Assembly (NCBI GenBank): GCA_001899145.1
Contig: MKVF01000021.1
Span: 248,001-312,000, forward strand
Length of the DNA: 64,000 nt
Direction: 5' to 3'
From: Flavobacteriia bacterium 40-80
Lineage (GTDB): Bacteria > Bacteroidota > Bacteroidia > Flavobacteriales_D > Crocinitomicaceae
This document shows positions 26,727 to 35,110 of the stretch, one piece after another; positions within the stretch are counted from its first letter, which is position 1; every line of letters starts with the position of its first letter. A program made the translations under genes and the position numbers. A model generated the notes under the pieces. That model made no database searches, was not told the DNA's origin, and worked only from the letters and a program-made list of their open reading frames with translations.

Positions 26727-27866
26727 ATGATTCAAGATTTTCCTTCAAGAATAAATACCGCAAAAGATGCAATTGAACATGGTAACTACCAATACGGATT
26801 CAGGGCTTTTGTTGACTGTGTTTTAGATACCAATGATCCTGAATGGTTTAAAAAGTGCATTGACCTGGTGAGTGAAAAGGAGGATTACCACCTGAAAGAC
26901 GAGCAGTTTTACGGGAAAGTGCTGAAATATCTCGGGCAGATGAAAGGTGTGGTTGTGGACAAAGGCTTTACCCAGCTTTTGGAAGCGGAAAATATTTCAC
27001 GTTCCTATGGAGCAGGAAGATTTGCGCTTCAGAATGTTTCACTGAATATTAACGTGGGAGAAATTATAGGTCTGGTAGGAGAGAACGGTAACGGTAAAAC
27101 GACGCTGCTTCGTATTCTCGCACAAGAGCTCGCTTTTGATCAAGGTCAGATCAAATATTATCTGTTAGAAGATAATAATTATGACAGACGGACGAAATTG
27201 GTTTATATTCCTCAGCGTACACCGATATGGTACGGCAGCTTGTATGATAATTTAAAATTTACCGCTTCCAACTACGGAATTAAAGGAGAATTGAATCAGT
27301 TGATAGTGGATATGATGATCATTCGTTTCGGACTGTGGGAATATCGCAAGCTGAACTGGTCAGAATTATCTTCCGGATACAAGATGCGTTTTGAGTTAGC
27401 ACGGACGTTTTTGCGTAAACCACGGATTTTGCTGCTGGATGAGCCATTGGGAAATCTGGATGTAAAATCACAGCAGATTATTCTTGAAGATTTGAAAGGA
27501 CTGGCACAAAGCCCATCCAATCCGATAGGAATTGTACTGAGCTCACAACAGCTGTTCGAAGTAGAAAAAATCGCGGATAAAGTTTTATTTCTGCGAAAAG
27601 GAGTTCCGGAATTCTTTTCTGATAAGCAGGTTCAGGAAGAAATTTCTTTTACGATTATCGAGCTGGAAACGGATGCCGTGCTGGAACAGATACAGGAATT
27701 ATTTGCAAAATATCCTTCAAAAATCATGTTTAACGGAGGAACTTATACGATAGAGATCGGGCAGCCAAACGCATATAAGGAAATTTTAGCAAGATTAGCC
27801 GGTTCCGATATAGAGATCCGTTATATCCGTGATATTTCCAATTCAACAAGACGTTTCTTTAACTAA
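26727..27866 (+). CDS. ABC transporter ATP-binding protein with N-terminal extension
   Basis: 379 residues. Residues 1-80 are a helical extension rich in acidic and aromatic residues, and the ABC domain covers about 85-300. It has Walker A GENGNGKT (118-125), a variant signature LSSGYKMR (from 214), Walker B LLLDEP (D238/E239), and the D-loop LGNLD. The H-loop position reads LSSQQ, so the usual His is Gln274, which may slow ATP hydrolysis. A C-terminal part of about 80 residues follows. Twelve bases downstream is an 8-TM protein, its likely membrane partner. It is not FtsE or LolD by motif context. The transported substrate is unknown. Confidence 0.85.
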   Translation: MIQDFPSRINTAKDAIEHGNYQYGFRAFVDCVLDTNDPEWFKKCIDLVSEKEDYHLKDEQFYGKVLKYLGQMKGVVVDKGFTQLLEAENISRSYGAGRFALQNVSLNINVGEIIGLVGENGNGKTTLLRILAQELAFDQGQIKYYLLEDNNYDRRTKLVYIPQRTPIWYGSLYDNLKFTASNYGIKGELNQLIVDMMIIRFGLWEYRKLNWSELSSGYKMRFELARTFLRKPRILLLDEPLGNLDVKSQQIILEDLKGLAQSPSNPIGIVLSSQQLFEVEKIADKVLFLRKGVPEFFSDKQVQEEISFTIIELETDAVLEQIQELFAKYPSKIMFNGGTYTIEIGQPNAYKEILARLAGSDIEIRYIRDISNSTRRFFN

Positions 27867-27878
27867 TTTATTGAACCT

Positions 27879-29504
27879 ATGAACCCATTTAAAAAAATCA
27901 ACACATACCTGATTGAAAACCATCCTGATTTATGGCACGTACGCCTGCCTTTTCTTTTAATGACAGGACTTTTGCTGCACATATTCTCGTTTTTATACGG
28001 TTTTGAATATATTGATGAAACACGACTTGTAAATGATTATATTTCCGGTTCTATTGCGGACAGCTGGTACATTTTATTCGAGATTATATTACTTCTGGTG
28101 GTAATTGTTACCTGGGCGTTGCAGTTTTTCAAAAATTCCGTTTTAAAGCATTATTATGTTGCCGGAGATTTTTACGCTATCAAAATGTATTTGCTGCTGG
28201 TGGGGTTATTTCTTTGGAATATATCCAGCTTTCTGTCCTTTTATTATGGTGTTCACTTAAAAAGAGATGCTTTGATGAGCAAGTATGAAGTGAATGAGAT
28301 ATTCAAAGAAAAAGCGTTTTTAGATCCCTTACTGCTTTTAAGTCGGGAAGAGTATAATCTGTCGAATAATAAGTATCTGACTCAAAATGAGATAGAATAT
28401 AAGGTTTTGTATTCTTCTGAAGATGCTCCTCAGATCAGTTACTGTACAGAAGAAGATTACATATCCAGAAATTATGAGCAGGAAACGTACTTTTCATGCT
28501 ATACGGACGTATCTGATATAGACTCATCTCTCTTTTCAAAGTTAGATGATGATAACGCTGTTTTTTTCAGGTTAAAGTATCTGAACCGCGATGAAAGATG
28601 TGAAAGGAAAGTAATTGATAAATATGTCGTTTTAAATGATTTTCATTTGTATGATATAAAAAATCATTCAAATTATACGGATGAGCTGGATGGATTGTTG
28701 AAAAAGGAAGACTATAAAGTATTGGCAGAACGGCTGAAAAACTTTAAGACACGATTAAATAAGCTGGAGAAATTCACAAATTTCGATCCCTGGGTTAACT
28801 TATGTTATATCGTTAAAAAGAAGGGAATTGATTTTGAGGATATATACCGCGATTATGATCCGAATAAGCGTTTTATCCCGATTAACAATATTGATGAGGT
28901 GACAGATGATCTGAATATCCAGGCGATCGAAACCTATGGTGGCGATCATTATTATTTCAGGAACTATGAGCTTTCTATTTTGGAGAGTAACTTAAATGAG
29001 GATTTTGAATTTTATTACATGTTTATCGGAGCGTTGATAGGAAGTATAGTATTTTCCTATTTTATGATTCAGTTTCAATATGTTGATTTCATAAATTACG
29101 CTATCTCCATACCTATTTCAGGTGTTTTATCTATTGTGGGCTCTTTATTCATGCTGATCTTTACCTTTGTAATGAAAGAATACTCCGTTATTTTTTATTT
29201 ATTTTCAATGACCACGGCGATATTGCTTATATTGTTGCTGTCGGCTAAATTAAACGTAAGGTTAAAAGAGATTCTTATGATCCTGCTTTCAAGTTTTATT
29301 CCTGCTGCTGTCCTGATTTCTTATGCCTTAATAGGTATAAAAATATATACACAGGAGGTAACTTACGGAGGCTGTGGTGCTACAGAAACTTACAGTCAGT
29401 TTTTTACTCCTCCGTTCTACGAATGGCATTTTATCACTTTGGGATTATTTTCAATTTTTGCTTTTCTGTACCTGGTGAAGAAGCTGAAATCTAAACCGGA
29501 ATAA
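27879..29504 (+). CDS. Unrecognised 8-TM membrane protein, partner of the ABC ATPase
   Basis: 541 residues. Three TM segments (about 24-44, 64-84 and 101-122) precede a soluble region of about 250 residues (125-377) rich in Asp, Glu and Tyr. Five more TM segments follow (about 378-400, 404-432, 435-455, 465-488 and 515-533). The last loop contains GGCGATETYSQFF. I do not recognise the family. The layout of TM segments around a large soluble region recalls ABC-2 or MacB-like permeases, and the 12-base spacing from the ABC ATPase supports a transporter or mechanotransmission role, but this is inference. Confidence 0.7.
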   Translation: MNPFKKINTYLIENHPDLWHVRLPFLLMTGLLLHIFSFLYGFEYIDETRLVNDYISGSIADSWYILFEIILLLVVIVTWALQFFKNSVLKHYYVAGDFYAIKMYLLLVGLFLWNISSFLSFYYGVHLKRDALMSKYEVNEIFKEKAFLDPLLLLSREEYNLSNNKYLTQNEIEYKVLYSSEDAPQISYCTEEDYISRNYEQETYFSCYTDVSDIDSSLFSKLDDDNAVFFRLKYLNRDERCERKVIDKYVVLNDFHLYDIKNHSNYTDELDGLLKKEDYKVLAERLKNFKTRLNKLEKFTNFDPWVNLCYIVKKKGIDFEDIYRDYDPNKRFIPINNIDEVTDDLNIQAIETYGGDHYYFRNYELSILESNLNEDFEFYYMFIGALIGSIVFSYFMIQFQYVDFINYAISIPISGVLSIVGSLFMLIFTFVMKEYSVIFYLFSMTTAILLILLLSAKLNVRLKEILMILLSSFIPAAVLISYALIGIKIYTQEVTYGGCGATETYSQFFTPPFYEWHFITLGLFSIFAFLYLVKKLKSKPE

Positions 29505-29507
29505 AAC

Positions 29508-29515
29508 TATCTTTG
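29508..29515 (+). promoter_or_regulatory. -7 element directly before asnB
   Basis: TATCTTTG is an exact TAnnTTTG match ending 5 bases before the asnB ATG, so a transcript started here would have almost no leader. Confidence 0.5.
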
Positions 29516-29519
29516 TACT

Positions 29520-31439
29520 ATGTGTGCAATTACAGGTTTATTTGATGCAGGGAATGCTTCTTCCGAAGCGGTTTTGAAGAAAATGACGGATACGATGATT
29601 CATCGTGGCCCGGATGGAGGAAAGCAGGTGTTTTTTGAGGTAGATGATGTTCAGATTGGATTGGGACACCGCCGACTGGCGATCATTGATTTGTCGGAAG
29701 GAGGAACTCAACCGATGGAATTTGCTCCTTACTGGATTTGCTTCAACGGTGAGATCTACAATTATCAGTCTGTAAAAGAGGAGCTGATACAGTTGGGGCA
29801 CCAGTTTCAGTCCCATTCGGATACGGAGATGATCTTGCACGCTTATGCACAATGGGGGAAAAGCTGTGTGGAACGTTTTCGGGGAATGTTCGCATTTGTC
29901 ATTGTGAATACGGAAACCGGAGCTATTTTCTGCGTGAGAGACAGGGCAGGAGTAAAACCCTTTTACTTTTATCTGAACGACGGTCTATTTCTGTTTTCAA
30001 GCGAATTAAAGGCTTTTCCTGAACATCCTTCTTTCCGGAAAGAGATTAATCTGTCTGCAGTGGAAATGTTTATGCAATTCGGAAATATTCCTGCGCCACA
30101 TACTATTTTTCAATCTGCATTTAAATTAAAGCCCGGGCATTATCTGGAGTTTAATCTTTCCGAATTGAAAGATCGTCCGGCATATTTGAATCAGCATCAG
30201 TATTGGAATGTTTACGACGCTTACAATCAGCCGAAAGCAGATTTATCGTTTGAAGATGCAAAAAAGCAGACGGAGACCATTTTACGCGAATCCTGTGAAT
30301 TGCGGATGGTTGCGGATGTTCCTGTCGGAGTGTTTCTGAGCGGAGGCTTTGACAGTGCAGCTGTTACGAGCTTGCTGCAAACAGGCAGAACACAGAAATT
30401 AAAAACATATACGATCGCTGTTCCCGATATAGGCTTGAATGAAGCGCCTTATGCAAAAGATGTCGCGAAATACCTGGGGACGGAACATACGGAATTTGAA
30501 TGCTCTCACCAGGAAGCGATTGATCTGATTGATGATCTGCCATTCTATTATGATGAGCCTTTTGGCGATAGCAGCGCTATACCGACAGGTCTGGTTTCAA
30601 AAATTGCCCGTCAGCATGTTACGGTAGCATTGAGCGCGGATGCAGGCGATGAGGTGTTTGCAGGTTATAATCGTTATGATTACCTGGTCCGGTACGGACA
30701 GAAATTAAATCAGCTTCCGGCATTTGCAAGAAAGACGGCTGCAGGAATGATGAATCTGATAGAAGCAGACAGCATTCCATATCTGCGCAACAAGTATAAT
30801 TTTGCTAATCGTTACGAGAAATTGAAAAATCTGTTGAAAGATCCGTCACCGGAACAGATGATGTGGAGCCTTTCCAGCCAGTTTGATAATGAAGGCCTGA
30901 ACCGCTTGCTGAAGAGCAGAAAACCATTGCCGCCATTAGCTTATAACAGCAAGGAATTAAGTGCGGAAACGTATTCTCCCTTGAGCTATATGATGGCAGT
31001 TGATTACCAGACCTATCTTCCGGATGATATCCTGACAAAGGTGGATCGCGCGACAATGCGTTTCAGCCTTGAAGGAAGAGAGCCTTTTCTGGATCACAAG
31101 GTCATTGAATGGGCAGCGCAACTACCGGATCATTTTAAATACAATAACGGAGTCAAAAAATACATTCTAAAGGAAATCGTTTATCAATATATTCCCCGGG
31201 AATTAATGGATCGTCCGAAAATGGGCTTTGCTATTCCTTTTGAGAAATGGATGATGGAGGATCTGCGTTCACGACTGGAAGATTTTTTATCCGATGAACG
31301 GATTGCCCGTCAGGGAATTTTTCATATGGAAGAAGTACGAAATATTCGCAACCAGTTTTTGAATGGAAAGAAAGAACTGGGTTTAAAAGTATGGTATCTG
31401 CTGATGTTTCAGATGTGGTATGAGCGATGGATGAGGTAG
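29520..31439 (+). CDS. asnB: Asparagine synthase (glutamine-hydrolysing)
   Basis: 639 residues. It begins MCAITGLFD with the Ntn nucleophile Cys2. The glutaminase domain includes RGPDGG and LGHRRLAIIDLS, and the synthetase domain has the PPi loop SGGFDSAAV near residue 275, then SADAGDEVFAGYNRY. It forms asparagine from aspartate, glutamine and ATP; paralogues amidate sugars or peptides in polysaccharide loci, and this longer type cannot be told apart by sequence alone. It lies 15 bases after the 8-TM gene but has its own -7 element. Confidence 0.92.
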   Translation: MCAITGLFDAGNASSEAVLKKMTDTMIHRGPDGGKQVFFEVDDVQIGLGHRRLAIIDLSEGGTQPMEFAPYWICFNGEIYNYQSVKEELIQLGHQFQSHSDTEMILHAYAQWGKSCVERFRGMFAFVIVNTETGAIFCVRDRAGVKPFYFYLNDGLFLFSSELKAFPEHPSFRKEINLSAVEMFMQFGNIPAPHTIFQSAFKLKPGHYLEFNLSELKDRPAYLNQHQYWNVYDAYNQPKADLSFEDAKKQTETILRESCELRMVADVPVGVFLSGGFDSAAVTSLLQTGRTQKLKTYTIAVPDIGLNEAPYAKDVAKYLGTEHTEFECSHQEAIDLIDDLPFYYDEPFGDSSAIPTGLVSKIARQHVTVALSADAGDEVFAGYNRYDYLVRYGQKLNQLPAFARKTAAGMMNLIEADSIPYLRNKYNFANRYEKLKNLLKDPSPEQMMWSLSSQFDNEGLNRLLKSRKPLPPLAYNSKELSAETYSPLSYMMAVDYQTYLPDDILTKVDRATMRFSLEGREPFLDHKVIEWAAQLPDHFKYNNGVKKYILKEIVYQYIPRELMDRPKMGFAIPFEKWMMEDLRSRLEDFLSDERIARQGIFHMEEVRNIRNQFLNGKKELGLKVWYLLMFQMWYERWMR

Positions 31440-31463
31440 TTTAATCGGTATATCAAAAAGTAA

Positions 31464-31847
31464 ATGAAAGTTATTTTTGGATTTCTATTTGTGTTTTTCT
31501 CTATTTCTTCTGTTTGTGCACAAAAAGTAGAAGGCACGTGGCTAACACAGGGAGGAGCTGCTAAAGTCCAGATTTATAAAATTGATAACGGACTTTACGA
31601 AGGAAAACTGATCTGGACGAAAGATCAGAGTGAAAAAATTCAGCAAACTCACGGAAGCACGGTGATTCGCCGTTTAAAAAAAGTCGAGGATAAAAAATAT
31701 GAAGGAATTGCGTATGATCCGGAACGAAAAAAAGAATTCAGCTGTACAGTGACAATCACAGGTGAAAATTCACTTGATTTGCGGGGTTATATCGGCATAT
31801 CTCTACTGGGGAAGACAGAGAAGTGGACAAGAATTACCCAAAAGTGA
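31464..31847 (+). CDS. DUF2147 domain protein, exported
   Basis: 127 residues with a signal peptide ending near VCAQ. The mature part follows the DUF2147 pattern: GTWLTQGGAAKVQIYKID, YEGKLIW, and the closing GISLLGKTEKWTRI. The family is a small lipocalin-like beta-barrel of unknown function in the periplasm or outer membrane. It lies 24 bases after asnB and is convergent with the DUF4143 ATPase. Confidence 0.85.
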   Translation: MKVIFGFLFVFFSISSVCAQKVEGTWLTQGGAAKVQIYKIDNGLYEGKLIWTKDQSEKIQQTHGSTVIRRLKKVEDKKYEGIAYDPERKKEFSCTVTITGENSLDLRGYIGISLLGKTEKWTRITQK

Positions 31848-31859
31848 ATCTGATGGTTA

Positions 31860-33074
31860 TCAGTTTACCGGATCATTAAAAAATAAATAGGCGGGAACAC
31901 ATACGATTTCTTTATCCCCGATTTTAAACTGATCGCTCTGATTCAGTGTAACTATGATCCCTTTTTTCATCTTAAAGAACGTGAGCGCTTCTGTTAATCC
32001 ATCCAGTTCACGGTCTTTGTTATCACGGTTCAGCTCATAACAGACCTGTATCGCTGCGGTGCATTTGTTCTGTTCAAAAACAACAAAATCACATTCTCTC
32101 CTTTCACGAAAATAATAGACGGTTTTTCCACTTCTTCTCAAATGCAGAAACACCAGATTTTCAAGTAGTCGCCCGAAATCAGAAGTGAAGCTTAATGAAT
32201 TGCTGCGTGCGAGGCCGTTGTCGATCGTATATACTTTTTTAGGATTTACCTGCCTGCTTTTTGCAGACCAGCTGAATTTCTGAACAAAAAATAAAAGATA
32301 GGAATCTTCCAGCCAGTTAAGATAATCGCTGACGCTGTTTGCAGAGCCGATGTCAAATGTTTTTTTCAGGCTGTTATAACTTGTTTCTTTACCGATATTG
32401 GATATCAGATATAATGTAATATCTACCAGAGTTTTGGAATTTCGTATTCCGTACCTTACCGCTATATCTCTGTAAACGATGTCTTTCAGCAGATTTTGAA
32501 GGATTTCCGAATTTTCGGATGTCAGAAATTCAGGGAAGCCCCCTTTTAGCAGGTAATTTTCAAATGATTTTACAGTTGCTTTTTCTTTTTTGAAACGCAG
32601 GTATTCATTATAGGAAAAAGGAAATAATTCGGTGTTCAGATATCTTCCTGTCAACCTTGTCCCAAGCTCTTTGCTTAGCATAGACGCGTTTGATCCGGTA
32701 ACAAAAACTTTTTTTCCGTCATCGTGCAGCTGCCGGACATAGCGCTCCCACTCAGGTACATTTTGGATTTCATCAAAAAAATAGGCTTTCGTTTCTTTTG
32801 GTATGACTTCATCCAGTTTTGGAAAATCATTGACACTGAAATTAAAGATCCTCGGATCCTCGAAGTTTAAAAAAGCTACATGTTTGTAAGCTTTCATCAG
32901 CTGTTGCATGAGCGTGCTTTTCCCGCATCTTCTTACGCCGGATATTACCTGGATAGAAGTATTGTCAAGGTCGATTTTTTCCGCCCCTGTTCTTTTTATG
33001 GCTGCAACTGCTTTATTATTTAGCTTTGATTGTTGCAGATGAAAAGCATCTTCTATCTCTGATTTTAAAAGCAT
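31860..33074 (-). CDS. AAA ATPase with DUF4143 domain
   Basis: 404 residues. The N-terminal AAA_14-type ATPase has Walker A SGVRRCGKS (46-53), Walker B YFFDEIQNV (D101/E102) and sensor VTGSNASML. A helical/winged-helix middle part precedes the C-terminal DUF4143 domain, which ends with YYFRERRECDFVVFEQNK, a PD-(D/E)XK-like strand with the usual ExK replaced by QVC. The family is widespread in prokaryotes, often in defence or stress contexts, with unclear function. It is a single gene with a palindrome-rich control region just upstream, suggesting tight or self-regulated expression. Confidence 0.88.
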   Translation of the reverse strand: MLLKSEIEDAFHLQQSKLNNKAVAAIKRTGAEKIDLDNTSIQVISGVRRCGKSTLMQQLMKAYKHVAFLNFEDPRIFNFSVNDFPKLDEVIPKETKAYFFDEIQNVPEWERYVRQLHDDGKKVFVTGSNASMLSKELGTRLTGRYLNTELFPFSYNEYLRFKKEKATVKSFENYLLKGGFPEFLTSENSEILQNLLKDIVYRDIAVRYGIRNSKTLVDITLYLISNIGKETSYNSLKKTFDIGSANSVSDYLNWLEDSYLLFFVQKFSWSAKSRQVNPKKVYTIDNGLARSNSLSFTSDFGRLLENLVFLHLRRSGKTVYYFRERRECDFVVFEQNKCTAAIQVCYELNRDNKDRELDGLTEALTFFKMKKGIIVTLNQSDQFKIGDKEIVCVPAYLFFNDPVN

Positions 33075-33092
33075 TATCTAATTTGAATTTTA

Positions 33093-33100
33093 CAAATATA
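33093..33100 (-). promoter_or_regulatory. -7 element for the DUF4143 ATPase
   Basis: TATATTTG on the minus strand, an exact TAnnTTTG match, 18 bases before the ATG at 33074. The first palindromic arm begins 8 bases upstream of it. Confidence 0.6.
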
Positions 33101-33108
33101 AGTATTTT

Positions 33109-33169
33109 TATTTTACTAAAATAAATAAGTTTATATTAATAATATATAATAGTTTATTTTAGTAAAATA
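33109..33169. promoter_or_regulatory. Paired palindromic sites, probable operator
   Basis: A 17-base sequence (33109-33125) recurs as its exact reverse complement at 33153-33169. Each copy contains the odd palindrome ATTTTASTAAAAT (33110-33122 and 33156-33168, centres 46 bases apart). One copy would lie between the -7 and -33 regions of the DUF4143 gene. This is the layout expected for a dimeric repressor that loops or covers the promoter. Confidence 0.55.
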
Positions 33170-33230
33170 TACTTTTGGAATAACTACACTGTTTCCAATA
33201 AGGGGATAAATAAAAAGAGAATCCTGAATT

Positions 33231-33635
33231 TTACTTTCCGTTATACCAGACACTGTTTTTGTCTGTTTCCCAAAGTCGTATTTCCAATCCGTATTTAGCA
33301 TCAATTCTGGCTTTCAGGAGATCCCAGATTACAACCGCAATATTCTCGACCGTAGGAATGAGGTTACTGAATTCCGGGCAATCAAGATTCAGGTTGCGGT
33401 GATCGAAGCGTTCCAGCACTTCTTCATGGATGACATCACTCAGTGTTTTTAAATCGATGAGATAACCTGTTTCTGCATCGATCTGCCCTTCAACCCATAC
33501 TTCCAATACATAATTGTGCCCATGGTAATTAGGATTGCTGCATTTGTCGTAAATGCGCTGATTGGTTGCTTCGTCAAAATCAGGATTGTATAAACGGTGG
33601 GCTGCGTTAAATGTTTCTCTTCTGCAAATTTTCAT
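33231..33635 (-). CDS. queD: 6-carboxytetrahydropterin synthase / PTPS family
   Basis: 134 residues of the 6-pyruvoyl-tetrahydropterin synthase fold. The zinc His residues are in FNAAHRL and YHGHNY, the active Cys in DKCSNPNYHGHNY, and the proton-relay region in DHRNLNLD. QueD makes the deazapurine precursor of queuosine; PTPS paralogues make biopterin or folate intermediates, and the sequence alone leaves that open. Its 5' end overlaps the end of idi by 29 bases. No queC or queE is in the window. Confidence 0.87.
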   Translation of the reverse strand: MKICRRETFNAAHRLYNPDFDEATNQRIYDKCSNPNYHGHNYVLEVWVEGQIDAETGYLIDLKTLSDVIHEEVLERFDHRNLNLDCPEFSNLIPTVENIAVVIWDLLKARIDAKYGLEIRLWETDKNSVWYNGK

Positions 33636-34149
33636 GAGCTAAAATTTTTTGTTCGTGGTCACGGATCAGCAATCGAAACCAAGTTGTAAAATCAGCGGGA
33701 TGTTGCTGAATTTCCTTTTTTATGGTTTCCAGAGATTCCCATCTGAACTGATGGACTTCTTCCGGATTGATCTGTGGGTCAGTATCTGAAAAGCCAATTA
33801 AAACATGGTCGAATTCATGTTCTGTCAGCCCGTTTTCCATGTCGGCTTTGTAGATAAAAGAAAACACTTTTTGTAGGCCGGCTTTCATTCCCATTTCTTC
33901 CTGCAGGCGGCGATCGGCCGCATCAGGAATACTTTCTCCTTTTCTGGGGTGGGAGCAACACGTATTGGTCCATAATAACGGAGAATGATATTTGTGGGCA
34001 GCGCGTTGCTGTAATAAAAGCTTGCCTTGTGAATTAAAGATCAGCACGGAAAATGCACGGTGAAGCAAACCCAGCTCATGTGCTTTCAGCTTTTCTTCCA
34101 GACCGGTTTCACGGTCGTGCTCATCTACAAGTATTACGTATTCCGGCAT
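33607..34149 (-). CDS. idi: Isopentenyl-diphosphate isomerase type I
   Basis: Interconverts IPP and DMAPP, giving the primer for polyprenyl chains. The 180-residue Nudix-like enzyme has the catalytic Cys in TNTCCSHPRKGE, the metal-binding His and Glu of LLHRAFSVLIF and LQEEMGMKAG, and HEFDHVLIGF. It is coupled to the polyprenyl synthase gene upstream by a one-base TGATG overlap and runs 29 bases into queD. The pairing with a prenyl synthase is functionally coherent. Confidence 0.95.
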   Translation of the reverse strand: MPEYVILVDEHDRETGLEEKLKAHELGLLHRAFSVLIFNSQGKLLLQQRAAHKYHSPLLWTNTCCSHPRKGESIPDAADRRLQEEMGMKAGLQKVFSFIYKADMENGLTEHEFDHVLIGFSDTDPQINPEEVHQFRWESLETIKKEIQQHPADFTTWFRLLIRDHEQKILAHENLQKRNI

Positions 34150-35108
34150 CAGAAATTTCGGTGGTACAGAAAATCAATTACTGCTTTTAAAGCTTGTTTT
34201 CTTTCTTCGGGAAGCTGTATTTCGTTCAGATAGGAAATTCCTTTCTGAAAGTAGAATTCAATTTTTTCCTGGGAAATATGCTGCACGTTCAGCTCGTTGA
34301 ATAAGGCCACTGTTTGCGCAATTTTTATTTCCGGATTATGTTCGGACAATAGATGTTCGAATTGTTGCTTTTGTGATTCTGAAGCTAATTCCAGCGCTTT
34401 TAGGTACAGGAATGTTTTTTTGTTGCTAAGGATATCTCCACCGATTGATTTCCCCACTTTAGGGCTCAATCCGAAGGTATCGAGATGATCATCCTGTAAT
34501 TGAAAAGCGATACCGATGTTGGTTCCAAGCTGATATAATTTTTCCTGATCTTCTTCATTCGCTCCGCTGATGATCGCTCCACATTGCAGTGCGCATCCCA
34601 GCAAAACCGAAGTTTTTAAGCGGATCATTTCGATGTACTCACTAATACTTACATTTAGCTGCGTTTCAAAGTTCATGTCCATTTGCTGTCCTTCACATAC
34701 CTCTTTTGCAGTGGTGAGAAACAGCTGGCTTAGCTGATTGGACTGTCCTTTCAGGATTTTCTCCATTGCTTTCACGAACAGTACATCACCGCTTAAAATA
34801 GCAGTGCTGGTATTCCATTTTTCGTGAACGGTCTGGAAATTTCTTCGCAACGGCGCATTGTCCATGATATCATCGTGAAGCAGCGTGAAATTGTGGAACA
34901 ATTCTATTCCGACAGCCACATCCACGGCTTCCGGCGTAATTTCATCAAACATCTCCGCTCCGATTAAAGTAAGAATCGGCCGGATGCGTTTTCCTCCTAT
35001 ATTTAAAAAATAAGAAAGCGGCTGATAGAGATTTTCAGGGGTTTCCGGAAAACCAAGCTGTACAATTTCCAACTCTATTTTTTCTAAATACGGGGAAAGA
35101 AGCTCCAT
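34149..35108 (-). CDS. Polyprenyl diphosphate synthase (trans type)
   Basis: 319 residues. It condenses IPP onto allylic diphosphates. The first aspartate-rich motif is DDIMD in LFHNFTLLHDDIMDNAPLRR and the second is LQDDHLD. The first motif lacks the two-residue insertion of bacterial FPP synthases, and Phe stands five residues before it, which in studied enzymes limits products to about GGPP length. Exact chain length remains uncertain. It lies 2 bases after rmlA and overlaps idi. Confidence 0.9.
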   Translation of the reverse strand: MELLSPYLEKIELEIVQLGFPETPENLYQPLSYFLNIGGKRIRPILTLIGAEMFDEITPEAVDVAVGIELFHNFTLLHDDIMDNAPLRRNFQTVHEKWNTSTAILSGDVLFVKAMEKILKGQSNQLSQLFLTTAKEVCEGQQMDMNFETQLNVSISEYIEMIRLKTSVLLGCALQCGAIISGANEEDQEKLYQLGTNIGIAFQLQDDHLDTFGLSPKVGKSIGGDILSNKKTFLYLKALELASESQKQQFEHLLSEHNPEIKIAQTVALFNELNVQHISQEKIEFYFQKGISYLNEIQLPEERKQALKAVIDFLYHRNF

Positions 35109-35110
35109 GT

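Noticed and set aside
26727-27866. ABC ATPase as the missing FtsE
   Set aside because: Its long N- and C-terminal extensions and its immediate 8-TM partner do not fit FtsE, which is a short protein of about 220 residues.
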